Shown here: piece after piece, positions 6,742 to 14,607 of the stretch
How positions within the stretch are numbered: position 1 is the stretch's first letter
Layout: each line of letters begins with the position of its first letter
DNA from: Candidatus Latescibacterota bacterium
GTDB taxonomy: Bacteria > Latescibacterota > 4484-107 > B68-G9
Assembly: GCA_012961755.1 (NCBI GenBank)
Contig: DTYS01000190.1
Location: 1 to 16,792 of the forward strand
DNA: 16,792 nucleotides
Direction of reading: 5' to 3'
The notes under the pieces: model-generated
Told to the model about the DNA's origin: nothing
What the model saw: only the letters and a program-made list of their open reading frames with translations
Database searches by the model: none
Translations under genes and position numbers: made by a program

Positions 6742-8373
6742 TTACCTTACCACAGCGACCTTCCCCCATCGCACGTCCGAGGGCGAGGATGAACCCCTCT
6801 CGTAGGCCGATATTTTGAAAAGGTATAGCCCAGGTGGGACGTCCGCAGGCCATACGAGCTCCCCCCATCCCTCCGACGTTCGGTCCTCAGCCTTTTCCCA
6901 GACCTTCCTGCCCATCCCCGTGAATACTTCGAGCCAGACCGTTCCTGACCGGCTGAGGTTGTAGTGGAAGCGCACAGGACCTTCGGACGGGTTGGGATAT
7001 GGGAAGACCTCCTCCACGCTCAGGGTTCCACCCCTACGGCGCACGAGCTGGAAGGCGACGTTGTTACCCTCGTCGCCTTCCTCGACCTCCTCCTCAGTGT
7101 CCGCCTTCACGAGCAGAAGGGCATCGCCGTCCCACCTGATGGGAAGTTCGACCTTGTACATAGCACCTCCCGCAAGGGGCGGCACTTCCCCGGACCACAG
7201 GACCTCGACCACGGAGGAGTCCGGGCCGCACCTAAGGACGTCCATACGGAACGGGCCAGATGGGGCTGCGGATGCGTTCCGAACGGCCACACGGAGCCCT
7301 TCCCTCGAGGGCCTCATACATCCCGGCCAGACGACGATGTCCGGAAGCCCCACGGGATGTGCGAACCCGGCGATGGTCGCCACCAGGAGCTTGGCCGTCT
7401 TCTCCCAGAGCGAGAGGTTCAGGCTGTCCATAACATCGTGCACGGTGTGGAACGCTTCGTTCCTCCTGTAGAGGCCTTCGAGGTCGTCGTGCCAAGGGTC
7501 CTTGTATTCTATTATGAGCACTGCCGGAAAGCCCTCCCACCAGAAGGGGCCGTGGTCTCCGTAGCTTATCGTCGGGTCCACTACCTTCACGAGTCGGAGG
7601 CCGATGTCGTAAGCTCTGTTGGCAGACGAGAGCATATCCAATAGAGGTTCCGAGAAGGCGTTGGCCACGATATCCAGCCTATCGCATACGTTGTTGTAGG
7701 CCACCATGTCCACGTTGAAGACCCCGAATATGGCCTCCCCCTTGGCCTTCTCCGCATATTCCTTGCTTCCCCATTGCCCGAGCTCCTCCCCCGAGAACAG
7801 GACCACCTCCAACGACCAGGGGAGCCTCAGTCGGGAGAGCCACCTTGCAGCTTCTAAGACTGCTATGAGGCCGGATCCGTTGTCGTCCGCCCCTGGCGTG
7901 GGGACCGGGTTTGAGGGGTCTTCGAGGGCCTCCCTCCACCTCGGACCGAACCTGCGCAGGAGTAAGGAATCCGGGTCCTCCCTCACTATGGCATCGTAGT
8001 GGGCCGTGAGGAGGAACTTCCCACGACCCGAGCCCGGTACGACGGCCGAGGTGTTGTAGAGCGTGGGGCCACCCTCGTGCCGGAAGGGAAGGAAGCGGAT
8101 ATGAGCCCTTGGCATAGCTTCCCTCAACATCCCCGCGAGGACCGCAGGAACGCCCTCGAGGGTGTCGGACGTAGCGGGGTTCAACGCATAGCGATTTCTG
8201 AGGTTCGAGATCGAGTTGTCGTAGGGGAGGGAGGTGTCCTTGTAGACCAAGGTCCTAAGGAGCCTCTCCATCCTCCCGACGTCTACGCTGTCCAGGAGGG
8301 CGACGACTTCAGGCTCGACCGGTCCCGAAGCGAAGCTCCAAGTCCAGATAAATAATAAACTAACAGCCAACAT
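6742..8373 (-). CDS. Secreted M28-family zinc metallopeptidase with CARDB-like and C-terminal sorting-like domains
   Basis: The 543-residue exported protease or aminopeptidase begins with a hydrophobic signal segment, LAVSLLFIWTWSFA, with likely cleavage near residues 15-17. The n-region has no Lys or Arg, which is unusual. The M28 catalytic domain (about 30-335) shows the full two-zinc set: TAHYD (H125, D127), GADDNGSG (D163), SGEE (E196 catalytic, E197), NVDM (D222) and FHTVHD (H309). Residues about 343-445 look like a CARDB domain (PDIVVWP at the start, EGDEGNN at the end). Residues about 452-543 are a FlgD-like/type A T9SS-like domain (FPYPNPSEGPVRF, then PPGLYLFKI). The ATG overlaps the end of dapF by 14 nt. 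An in-frame TGA two codons upstream fixes the start as no earlier, and no well-spaced Shine-Dalgarno site is visible, so reinitiation after dapF is likely. Confidence 0.9.
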   Translation of the reverse strand: MLAVSLLFIWTWSFASGPVEPEVVALLDSVDVGRMERLLRTLVYKDTSLPYDNSISNLRNRYALNPATSDTLEGVPAVLAGMLREAMPRAHIRFLPFRHEGGPTLYNTSAVVPGSGRGKFLLTAHYDAIVREDPDSLLLRRFGPRWREALEDPSNPVPTPGADDNGSGLIAVLEAARWLSRLRLPWSLEVVLFSGEELGQWGSKEYAEKAKGEAIFGVFNVDMVAYNNVCDRLDIVANAFSEPLLDMLSSANRAYDIGLRLVKVVDPTISYGDHGPFWWEGFPAVLIIEYKDPWHDDLEGLYRRNEAFHTVHDVMDSLNLSLWEKTAKLLVATIAGFAHPVGLPDIVVWPGCMRPSREGLRVAVRNASAAPSGPFRMDVLRCGPDSSVVEVLWSGEVPPLAGGAMYKVELPIRWDGDALLLVKADTEEEVEEGDEGNNVAFQLVRRRGGTLSVEEVFPYPNPSEGPVRFHYNLSRSGTVWLEVFTGMGRKVWEKAEDRTSEGWGELVWPADVPPGLYLFKISAYERGSSSPSDVRWGKVAVVR

Positions 8374-9193
8374 CCTTCAGCCACTCGTCGGAAAGCTCCC
8401 CCTCGAACACCAGCACGGCGTCCCCCTCCAGAAGCACGTCCTTTATCGCCTCCCCTTCCTTCCTGAAGTGGACGGTGAGCACGACACCACTTTTGGTGAG
8501 CACGGACACCGGTGGTTCCACCCTCCCTAAGAGGGCCCCCAATATCGCGGCGGCGACCGTCCCCGTCCCGCAGGCCAAGGTTTCGTCCTCAACGCCGCGC
8601 TCGTAAGTCCTGAGCTTTATCGTGTGTCTGTCCATCACCTGGGCGAAGTTGGCGTTGGTCCCGGCCGGGGCGAACTTCTCATGTTCCCTTATCCTCCTAC
8701 CGAGCTCCCTTACGGGCACCCTGTCTATGTCCTCCCCGAAGGCAACGACGTGCGGGACACCGGTGTCGGTGAAGTTCACGACTATCTCCCTGTCGCCGAT
8801 GTCGAGCTCGAACTGAAGCCTCGTATCCTTCGGGGGGAGCATCTCCAAGAGCACCCTCTCCCCTCTCACCTCCGCCCTGTATATCCCCGCTATGGTCTCG
8901 AAGGAAAGGGAAGGCCCTGCTATCCCCTTAAGGTAGGCGAAGCGGGCTATGCACCTTCCTCCGTTACCGCACATCTCCGCCTCGCTCCCGTCGGAGTTGA
9001 AGTACCTCATACGGAAGTCCGCATCGGAGCTTGAGGAATTCTCCACGAACATCGCCCCGTCCGCCCCGACCCCGAGCCTCCTCCTGCATACCCTGCGCAC
9101 GAACTTTGGGTACTCCCTTACCCTTCCGTCCCTGTTGTCCAAGATCACGAAGTCGTTCCCTGCCCCGTTCATCTTGGAAAATTTTATGCCCAT
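8360..9193 (-). CDS. dapF: Diaminopimelate epimerase
   Basis: Converts LL- to meso-diaminopimelate, the step before lysine and the source of the peptidoglycan cross-linking residue. The 277-residue sequence opens with FSKMNGAGNDFV (5-16) and has both catalytic cysteines in MCGNGGRC (C75) and LACGTGT (C208). GVPHVV (145-150) and PAGTNANF (176-183) also match the family. I chose the ATG at 9193 because family members begin just before KMNGxGNDF and because GAGGAGG lies 7 nt upstream; an earlier in-frame ATG at 9247 would lie inside lysA. The gene starts 13 nt after the lysA stop, and its last 14 nt overlap the peptidase start. Confidence 0.97.
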   Translation of the reverse strand: MGIKFSKMNGAGNDFVILDNRDGRVREYPKFVRRVCRRRLGVGADGAMFVENSSSSDADFRMRYFNSDGSEAEMCGNGGRCIARFAYLKGIAGPSLSFETIAGIYRAEVRGERVLLEMLPPKDTRLQFELDIGDREIVVNFTDTGVPHVVAFGEDIDRVPVRELGRRIREHEKFAPAGTNANFAQVMDRHTIKLRTYERGVEDETLACGTGTVAAAILGALLGRVEPPVSVLTKSGVVLTVHFRKEGEAIKDVLLEGDAVLVFEGELSDEWLKDVGC

Positions 9194-9206
9194 CCCCTGA
9201 CCTCCT

Positions 9207-10456
9207 CTATATCCCAAGGAACCTTTCTCCACGGATGAGGTCCCCATAAGTTTCCCTTTCCCTTACGACCTGGAACCTATCCCCCCTTACGAGGACCTCG
9301 GCGGGCCTCGGCCTCGCGTTATAGTTGGAGGACATAGTGAAGCCGTAAGCTCCTGCGGACATCACCGCCAATAGGTCTCCGGGCTTCGGCTTCTCCAAGG
9401 TCCTGGCCTTCGCAAGGAAATCTCCGGACTCGCACACCGGCCCTACTATGTCCGCCCTCAGGATCTCCCCTCCCCTCCTCTCCACGGGGAGGACCTCGTG
9501 GTACGCCCCGTAAAGCGTGGGCCTTATGAGCTCCGTCATGGATGCGTCCACTATCACGAAGTTCCTGTAAGGGGTCTCCTTAACGTATAACACTTTTGTC
9601 AGCAATATTCCGGCGTTCCCTACCAGGGACCTCCCGGGCTCGAAGATGATCTTAAGCCCCAAGGGTTCCAGGACCGGAAGCAGCGCGCTCACCCATTCCC
9701 CGGGCTCCGGTGGGTCCTCGTCCCGGTACCTTATCCCAAGGCCACCACCTATGTCTATGTGTTCTAAAGTCACCCCGTTGTCCATCAACCTCCCCACGAG
9801 CTCGGATAGCTTCTTCGCGCTCTCAACGAAGGGTTCTACGGAAGTTATCTGGGAGCCTATATGGGCGTCCACACCGACGACCCTTACGTTCGGCAGGGAA
9901 GAGGCCACCTCGTAGGCCCGGAGCGCGTCCTCCCATGCTACGCCGAACTTGTTCTCCCTGAGGCCGGTGGCTATGTGGGGATGGGTCCTGGGGTCCACGT
10001 CCGGGTTCACCCTAAGGGCGACGGGGGCGACCTTGCCGGCCTCGCCCGCAACTTGGTTCAGGAGCTCCAGTTCCTGAAAGGACTCCACGTTGAAGCAGAG
10101 TATCCCCTCTTCCAGGGCGTAGCTTATCTCATCTATCGTCTTTCCCACACCGGAATATACGATCCTGTCTCCCGGAAAGCCAGCGACCCTCGCCCTGAAG
10201 AGCTCCCCCCCGAGACTATGTCGGCCCCTATCCCTTCCTGGGCCAGGATCCTCAGGATCGCTAAGTTCCCGTTGGCCTTCACGGCATAACACGTAAGATG
10301 GGGCCTGTCGCCGAAAGCCCTATGGAGGGCCGTACAGTGCCTCTTCAAGGTTCCGTAGCTGTAGACGTAAGTCGGGGTGCCGACGTGCTCGGCCAAGACC
10401 CTGAGGTCCACGTCCTCCGCGAAAAGCACGCCCCCCCTGTACTGGAAGGAATGCAT
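9207..10456 (-). pseudogene. lysA: Diaminopimelate decarboxylase, split by a one-base frameshift
   Basis: PLP enzyme of the alanine racemase-like fold that makes lysine from meso-diaminopimelate. The first part (start ATG 10456, GAGAGG upstream) reads through CYAVKANGN, which holds the PLP lysine, to GADIVSGG. The rest continues in the next frame as ELFRARVAGFPGDRIVYSG, then DIGGGLG, EPGRS, VCESGD and a GAYG...SNYNARPR end. All expected active-site motifs are therefore present in two frames. The break is at a run of seven G (plus-strand C, 10205-10211); eight G would give one 416-residue protein of normal length. Without correction, the upstream frame ends at 10133 after 107 residues. A sequencing error, slippage at the G run, or real loss could each explain it. 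The intact second half and intact neighbours argue against old decay. Confidence 0.9.
10205..10211 (-). other. Run of seven G at the lysA frameshift (possible slippery site)
   Basis: On the minus strand the sequence reads TCG GGG GGG AGC in the upstream lysA frame. Slipping back one base over the two GGG codons, or adding one G in the transcript, gives GAG CTC TTC and restores the family sequence GG-ELFR. The same run is also where a read or assembly error is most likely. Confidence 0.6.
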
Positions 10457-10471
10457 CTTCGTCCTCTCGTA

Positions 10472-11674
10472 TCAACCTATGTTCTCCATGACCGCCTCAC
10501 CGAACTCCGAGCACTTGAGGAGCGTTGCTTCCTCCATCTGTCTGGCCAGGTCGTACGTCACCTTACCTTCGGATATCGTGCGCTCCAAGGCCCTAACCAC
10601 GAGCTCCGCCGCCTCCCTCCAACCTATGTACTCCAACATCATGGCCCCAGAGAGTATCAGGGAGCTCGGGTTCACCTTGTCCAGGCCGGCGTATTTGGGG
10701 GCAGTGCCGTGCGTAGGTTCAAATACCGCTAAGAGATCTCCCACGTTCGCCCCTGGGGCCATGCCGAGCCCTCCCACTAAGGCCGCGGACGCGTCCGAAA
10801 GGTAGTCCCCGTTGAGGTTGGGTGTGGCTATAACGTCGTACTCTTCGGGCCTCAGGAGTACCTGCTGAAACATGCTGTCGGCTATCCTGTCCTTCACGAC
10901 CAGGACGCCGTCCGGAGGTTCTCCCTTAAGCTCGGATTCGGTCACGACCCTCTCCCCGAACTCTTTCGCCACCTCGTAACCCCAGTCCCTGAACGCTCCC
11001 TCGGTGTACTTCATTATGTTCCCCTTGTGGACCAAGGTGACGCTCCTGCGGCCCTGCTCCAGGGCATAATTTATCGCTTTGCGCACCAACCTCTTGGTTC
11101 GGAACTCGCTTATGGGCTTCAGGCCTATACCCGAATCTTCGCTCAGATGGACCCCGAACTTCTCCCTTAAGAATTCCCTTACCTCCTTAGCATCCTCGCT
11201 TCCTGAGGGCCACTCTATCCCCGCATACACGTCCTCGGTGTTCTCACGGAATATGACGAAGTCCACCTTACGGGGCTCCTTGATGGGGCTCGGGACGCCA
11301 TCTATATAGCGTATGGGCCTTATGCAGGCGTACAGGTCCAAAGCCTGTCGCATCGCCACGTTCAGGCTCCTGTAGCCTCCGCCCACGGGGGTGGTGAGGG
11401 GGCCCTTTATGGCGACCATGTGCTCCCTTATGACCTGGAGCGTCTCCTCGGGAAGCCATCGGCCCGTCCTCTTATAGGCCTTCTCTCCGGCAAATATCTC
11501 CTTCCAAACTATGAACCTTCTCCCCCTGTATGCCCGTTCTACAGCCCTATCCCATACCGGCTGTGCTGCCCTCCATATGTCCGGTCCAACTCCGTCGCCC
11601 TCTATGAAGGGGATTATGGGGGCTTCGGGTACCACAAGTTTCCCATCACGGACGGTTATCTTAGAGCCTGTCAT
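10472..11674 (-). CDS. icd: Isocitrate dehydrogenase, NADP-dependent
   Basis: TCA-cycle enzyme that oxidatively decarboxylates isocitrate to 2-oxoglutarate. The 400-residue sequence follows the E. coli Icd type closely: PIIPFIEGDGVG (19-30), GPLTTPVGGGYRSLNVAMRQ (91-110), VIFRENTED (140-148), LVHKGNIMKYTEGAF (214-228) and NLNGDYLSD (286-294). S103 is in the place of the serine phosphorylated in E. coli. NADP preference is read from K327, Y328, V334, Y374 and R378, which match the E. coli residues that contact the 2'-phosphate. The ATG at 11674 has GGGAGGAG a few bases upstream, 19 nt after the thiL stop. It sits between thiamine and lysine genes with no visible promoter of its own. Confidence 0.97.
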   Translation of the reverse strand: MTGSKITVRDGKLVVPEAPIIPFIEGDGVGPDIWRAAQPVWDRAVERAYRGRRFIVWKEIFAGEKAYKRTGRWLPEETLQVIREHMVAIKGPLTTPVGGGYRSLNVAMRQALDLYACIRPIRYIDGVPSPIKEPRKVDFVIFRENTEDVYAGIEWPSGSEDAKEVREFLREKFGVHLSEDSGIGLKPISEFRTKRLVRKAINYALEQGRRSVTLVHKGNIMKYTEGAFRDWGYEVAKEFGERVVTESELKGEPPDGVLVVKDRIADSMFQQVLLRPEEYDVIATPNLNGDYLSDASAALVGGLGMAPGANVGDLLAVFEPTHGTAPKYAGLDKVNPSSLILSGAMMLEYIGWREAAELVVRALERTISEGKVTYDLARQMEEATLLKCSEFGEAVMENIG

Positions 11675-11693
11675 ATCTCCTCCCGATGCCGAC

Positions 11694-12641
11694 CTAAGGC
11701 GTCGGCCTGAAGTGATCGTACCCCCACTCGCTCAGAGGTCTCCTCTCCTCCTTCCCTTCCAGATATATCCCATCCCCCTCCGTAATCCTCCCGACCTCGT
11801 ACCCGGGCACGCCGACCCCTTCAGGCACGGTGTACACGAGCTCGAAATCTTCACCCCCGAAGAGCGCCCAGTCCAGAGGGTCCAACCCTAAAAGGTCGGC
11901 TGCCTCCCTGACCTCAGGGTCCACCGGGACGCTGTCCGCGAAGATGACGGCGCCACATCCGCTCGCAAGGCATATGTTCCTGACCTCGGAAGCGAGCCCG
12001 TCGCTCACGTCCTCCATAGCGTGCACCTTACCCCTCAAGGACTTGGAAAGTTCTATCTTGGCAGTAGGCTCTAAGTGTCTCCTTTTGACCCCTTCGAATC
12101 CTTCTACCCCCGCCTTCAGGAGGGCGAGGCCTGCGGCCGAACCTCCGAGAGGGCCCGACACCAAGATCCTGTCCCCCGGCCGTGCCGACGACCGGAGGTG
12201 TAGGTCCTCCCTCCCTACCTCGCCGAAGAGCGTTATGGCCAAGACCAGGACTTCCCCGTGGGTCGTATCCCCCCCTATCACCTCCACGCCGCACCTATCT
12301 GCCGATGCGTACAGCCCATCGTATATCCCTTCGACAAGTTCCACCGACGAATCCGACCTGAGCGTGAGCCCCACTAAAGCGTACCTTGGCTCGGCCCCCA
12401 CCGCAGCGAGGTCAGATATGTTGCTCTCCATAGCCTTCCACCCGACCTGATGTGGGGAAAAATAGTCCAAGGAGAAGTGGTCCCCCTCGACCAGGAGGTC
12501 GGTGGTGACGGCCAGGAGCTCCCCCCCGCACATGACGACGGCCGCGTCGTCCCCTATACCCACCAGCACCTTAGGGTTCCTGCTGGGACGGCGGAGCCTA
12601 TCTATGAGGGCAAGTTCTCCTCCGAGTTCGCTTATCAGCAT
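11694..12641 (-). CDS. thiL: Thiamine-monophosphate kinase
   Basis: Phosphorylates thiamine monophosphate to thiamine diphosphate, the last step of the pathway. The 315-residue reading shows the PurM-like family motifs GIGDDAAV (28-35), TTDLLVEGDHF (46-56), SNISDLAAVGAEP (73-85), then GGDTTHGE, SGPLGGSAAG and EDVSDGL. The start is uncertain. The ATG at 12641 gives the usual ThiL N-terminus (LISELGGELALIDRL) but has only a weak Shine-Dalgarno match. A TTG at 12683 would add 14 residues and has GGAAGGG four nt upstream. I prefer 12641 because the added residues are not family-like and the DNA there forms a strong hairpin. The gene lies 60 nt after thiC, the widest gap within the gene run. Confidence 0.94.
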   Translation of the reverse strand: MLISELGGELALIDRLRRPSRNPKVLVGIGDDAAVVMCGGELLAVTTDLLVEGDHFSLDYFSPHQVGWKAMESNISDLAAVGAEPRYALVGLTLRSDSSVELVEGIYDGLYASADRCGVEVIGGDTTHGEVLVLAITLFGEVGREDLHLRSSARPGDRILVSGPLGGSAAGLALLKAGVEGFEGVKRRHLEPTAKIELSKSLRGKVHAMEDVSDGLASEVRNICLASGCGAVIFADSVPVDPEVREAADLLGLDPLDWALFGGEDFELVYTVPEGVGVPGYEVGRITEGDGIYLEGKEERRPLSEWGYDHFRPTP

Positions 12642-12652
12642 ACTAAAACTTC

Positions 12653-12674
12653 GGCGAGGTCGGGAGGCCTCGCC
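12653..12674 (-). promoter_or_regulatory. Terminator-like hairpin in the thiC-thiL spacer
   Basis: On the minus strand GGCGAGG, an 8-nt loop, and CCTCGCC form a perfect 7-bp GC-rich stem. GAAGTTTTAG follows, ending just before the thiL ATG at 12641. The short T run is weaker than a standard intrinsic terminator, so partial termination, attenuation, or control of thiL start access is more likely than a full stop. Confidence 0.45.
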
Positions 12675-12687
12675 CAGGTTCAAAGGT

Positions 12688-12701
12688 CCCTTCCGGAAGG
12701 G
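12688..12701. repeat. Perfect 14-nt palindrome after thiC
   Basis: CCCTTCCGGAAGGG directly abuts the thiC stop codon (12702-12704). It could form a small stem with a CCGG loop in RNA. Its right half on the minus strand is also the GGAAGGG Shine-Dalgarno match for the alternative TTG start of thiL, so folding would hide that site. Confidence 0.6.
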
Positions 12702-13961
12702 CTACGCTGGCCGTGTCTTCCTGAGCAGCTTCAGCACGCAGTACTCCCCGCACATGGTGCACTCTTCGTCCACAGGGGAATCGCTTTCCAAGCGGTACCT
12801 ACGGGCCTTACGAGGGTCCAAGGCGAGCTCGAACATCCCCTCCCAGTCCAAGGTCCTCCTCCTTCTGGCCATTTCAAGATCCCTCTCCCTCGCTTTCGGA
12901 AGTCCCCTCGCCAGGTCCGCAGCATGAGCAGCTATCACGGATGCTATCACCCCCTCCCTCACATCTTCTACTGCGGGGAGGCGGAGGTGCTCGGACGGGG
13001 TTACGTAGCAGAGGAAATCTGCTCCGTAGTATGCGGCCAGCGCACCTCCTATGGCACCCGTTATGTGGTCGTACCCCGGGGCTACGTCCGTCACGATAGG
13101 CCCGAGGACGTAAAAGGGAGCCCCATGGCACCACTCCTTCTGGAGCTTCACGTTCTTCCCTATCTGGTCCATAGGCAGATGACCCGGCCCCTCGACCATA
13201 ACCTGGACTCCAGCCTCCCTCGCCCTCAGCACGAGCTCCCCGAGGGTCCTAAGTTCCGCAAGCTGCGCCTCGTCGGTAGCGTCGTCTACGCAACCTGGCC
13301 TCAGGGCGTCCCCGAGGCTCAGGGTCATGTCGTACTCCTTGGCTATGGCCAACAGGTCGTCGAAGGACTCGTAGAGGGGGTTCTGTCTCCCCGTAAGCCT
13401 CATCCACTGGTAAAGGAACCCTCCGCCCCTGGAGACTATCCCTCCTGTCCTCCTTGGGACCAATTCCACGTTCTCTTTGGTTATTCCGCAATGGACTGTT
13501 ATAAAGTCCACTCCCTGTCGGCCATGTCGTTCTATAGTGCGGAAGATGTCCCCAGGCTTCATCTCCTCTATCCCGACCTCGGCCACGGTCTGATAGATGG
13601 GGACCGTCCCCAAGGGGACGGGGCTCGCTTCCAGAAGCGCACGTCGAATTTCGTCCAGGTCCCCTCCGGTGCTCAGGTCCATGACCGTGTCCGCCCCGGC
13701 ATCGACGGCCGCCCTAAGCTTTTCTATCTCCTCTTCAAGATCTATATGCCTCGGGGATGTCCCCAAGTTGGCGTTCACCTTGACCCTCAGGCCTTCCCCT
13801 ATTCCCAAAGGCCTGGCGCCGTGCCTCGGGTTGTGGGGTATGACCACACGTCCTTCGGCGACCGCCTTCCTCAGGACATCTACATCTATCCCCTCATCTT
13901 CGGCCACCTTTGCCATCTGTTCGGTGGCCTCGCCTTCGAGCGCACGTTCTAGCTGGGTCAT
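12702..13961 (-). CDS. thiC: Phosphomethylpyrimidine synthase (radical SAM, short form)
   Basis: Rearranges aminoimidazole ribotide to the hydroxymethylpyrimidine phosphate of thiamine, using SAM and an iron-sulfur cluster. The 419-residue protein is the short form without the long N-terminal domain of proteobacterial ThiC. It has KVNANLGTSP (61-70), VHCGIT (156-161), SRGGGF (177-182), MVEGPGHLP (255-263) and TPSEH (321-325), with H261 and H325 in place to bind zinc. The C-terminal cluster motif is CTMCGEYC (C401, C404, C408), spaced CX2CX3C as in short-form enzymes rather than the CX2CX4C of E. coli. The ATG at 13961 follows a GGAGGTGAT site that overlaps the thiE stop; the gap to thiE is 6 nt. 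No TPP riboswitch precedes it. Confidence 0.97.
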   Translation of the reverse strand: MTQLERALEGEATEQMAKVAEDEGIDVDVLRKAVAEGRVVIPHNPRHGARPLGIGEGLRVKVNANLGTSPRHIDLEEEIEKLRAAVDAGADTVMDLSTGGDLDEIRRALLEASPVPLGTVPIYQTVAEVGIEEMKPGDIFRTIERHGRQGVDFITVHCGITKENVELVPRRTGGIVSRGGGFLYQWMRLTGRQNPLYESFDDLLAIAKEYDMTLSLGDALRPGCVDDATDEAQLAELRTLGELVLRAREAGVQVMVEGPGHLPMDQIGKNVKLQKEWCHGAPFYVLGPIVTDVAPGYDHITGAIGGALAAYYGADFLCYVTPSEHLRLPAVEDVREGVIASVIAAHAADLARGLPKARERDLEMARRRRTLDWEGMFELALDPRKARRYRLESDSPVDEECTMCGEYCVLKLLRKTRPA

Positions 13962-13967
13962 CTCCCA

Positions 13968-14591
13968 TCACCTCCCGAGGACCTCCAGGAAGGCCCTCAC
14001 CTTTTCCCTTACATCCCTTCCGGAGACCGCTGATATCGCACATACGGCGTCCGCCCCGGCGTCCCCAACTTCCCTCACGTTCTCCAAAGTTATCCCCCCT
14101 ACGGCAGCTACGGGAAGGTCCACGGCGCTCCTGACCTCCCTCAACCTGCCGGGCCCTATCGGATGTCCTGCGTCGGACTTGGTGAACGTACGGAAGATCG
14201 GCCCCACGCCGATGTAATCCGCCCCGGCCTCCTTCGCCCTCAAGGCCTCCTGGACGCTCCCTACCGATACGCCCACGAGCTTCCCCTCCCCTAAGATCCT
14301 CCTAGCGAGCTCCGGCGGCATATCTTCAGGACCCAGGTGCACGCCGTCCGCCCCGACGGCCAAGGCAAGGTCGACCCTGTCGTTCACGATGAAGGTGGCT
14401 TCGAACTTCCTGCAGAGCTTCAGGATCTCCTGGGCCTCCTCGATCTGCCTCCTTAATGAAAGTTCCTTCTCCCTGTACTGGACGATCCTCACCCCCGCCT
14501 CGAGGGCCTCCTTCACGTCCTGCAGTATGCCGTTTTCCGAACTCGGCCTGTGGGTTATGAAGTAGAAGCGCGAGGGGAAGTTCCAACTCAT
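13968..14591 (-). CDS. thiE: Thiamine-phosphate synthase
   Basis: Joins hydroxymethylpyrimidine diphosphate and thiazole phosphate into thiamine phosphate. The 207-residue TIM-barrel protein has QYREK (38-42), NDR (70-72), HLGPEDMP (85-92), GPIFRTFTK (130-138) and AVGGIT (163-168), covering the phosphate-, magnesium- and substrate-binding loops of the family. The ATG at 14591 has GGAAGG seven nt upstream and begins 16 nt after the gmhA stop. An in-frame ATG at 14615 would overlap gmhA by 8 nt and add eight residues without clear family likeness. The gene is followed at once by thiC. No thiG, thiS, thiH or thiD is in the window, so thiazole synthesis must be encoded elsewhere or supplied. Confidence 0.96.
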   Translation of the reverse strand: MSWNFPSRFYFITHRPSSENGILQDVKEALEAGVRIVQYREKELSLRRQIEEAQEILKLCRKFEATFIVNDRVDLALAVGADGVHLGPEDMPPELARRILGEGKLVGVSVGSVQEALRAKEAGADYIGVGPIFRTFTKSDAGHPIGPGRLREVRSAVDLPVAAVGGITLENVREVGDAGADAVCAISAVSGRDVREKVRAFLEVLGR

Positions 14592-14607
14592 CGTGCGACC
14601 TTCCGCT

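Noticed and set aside
9207..10292. Second lysA segment as a separate gene with its own start
   Set aside because: The residues before ELFRARVAGF in that frame are an out-of-frame reading of the upstream lysA coding sequence. The segment lacks the PLP lysine region and is the remainder of the same gene.
12450..13952. Long plus-strand open frame (500 codons) opposite thiC
   Set aside because: It is the mirror of a well-conserved gene, with no domain and no sensible ribosome site. Codon bias explains its length.
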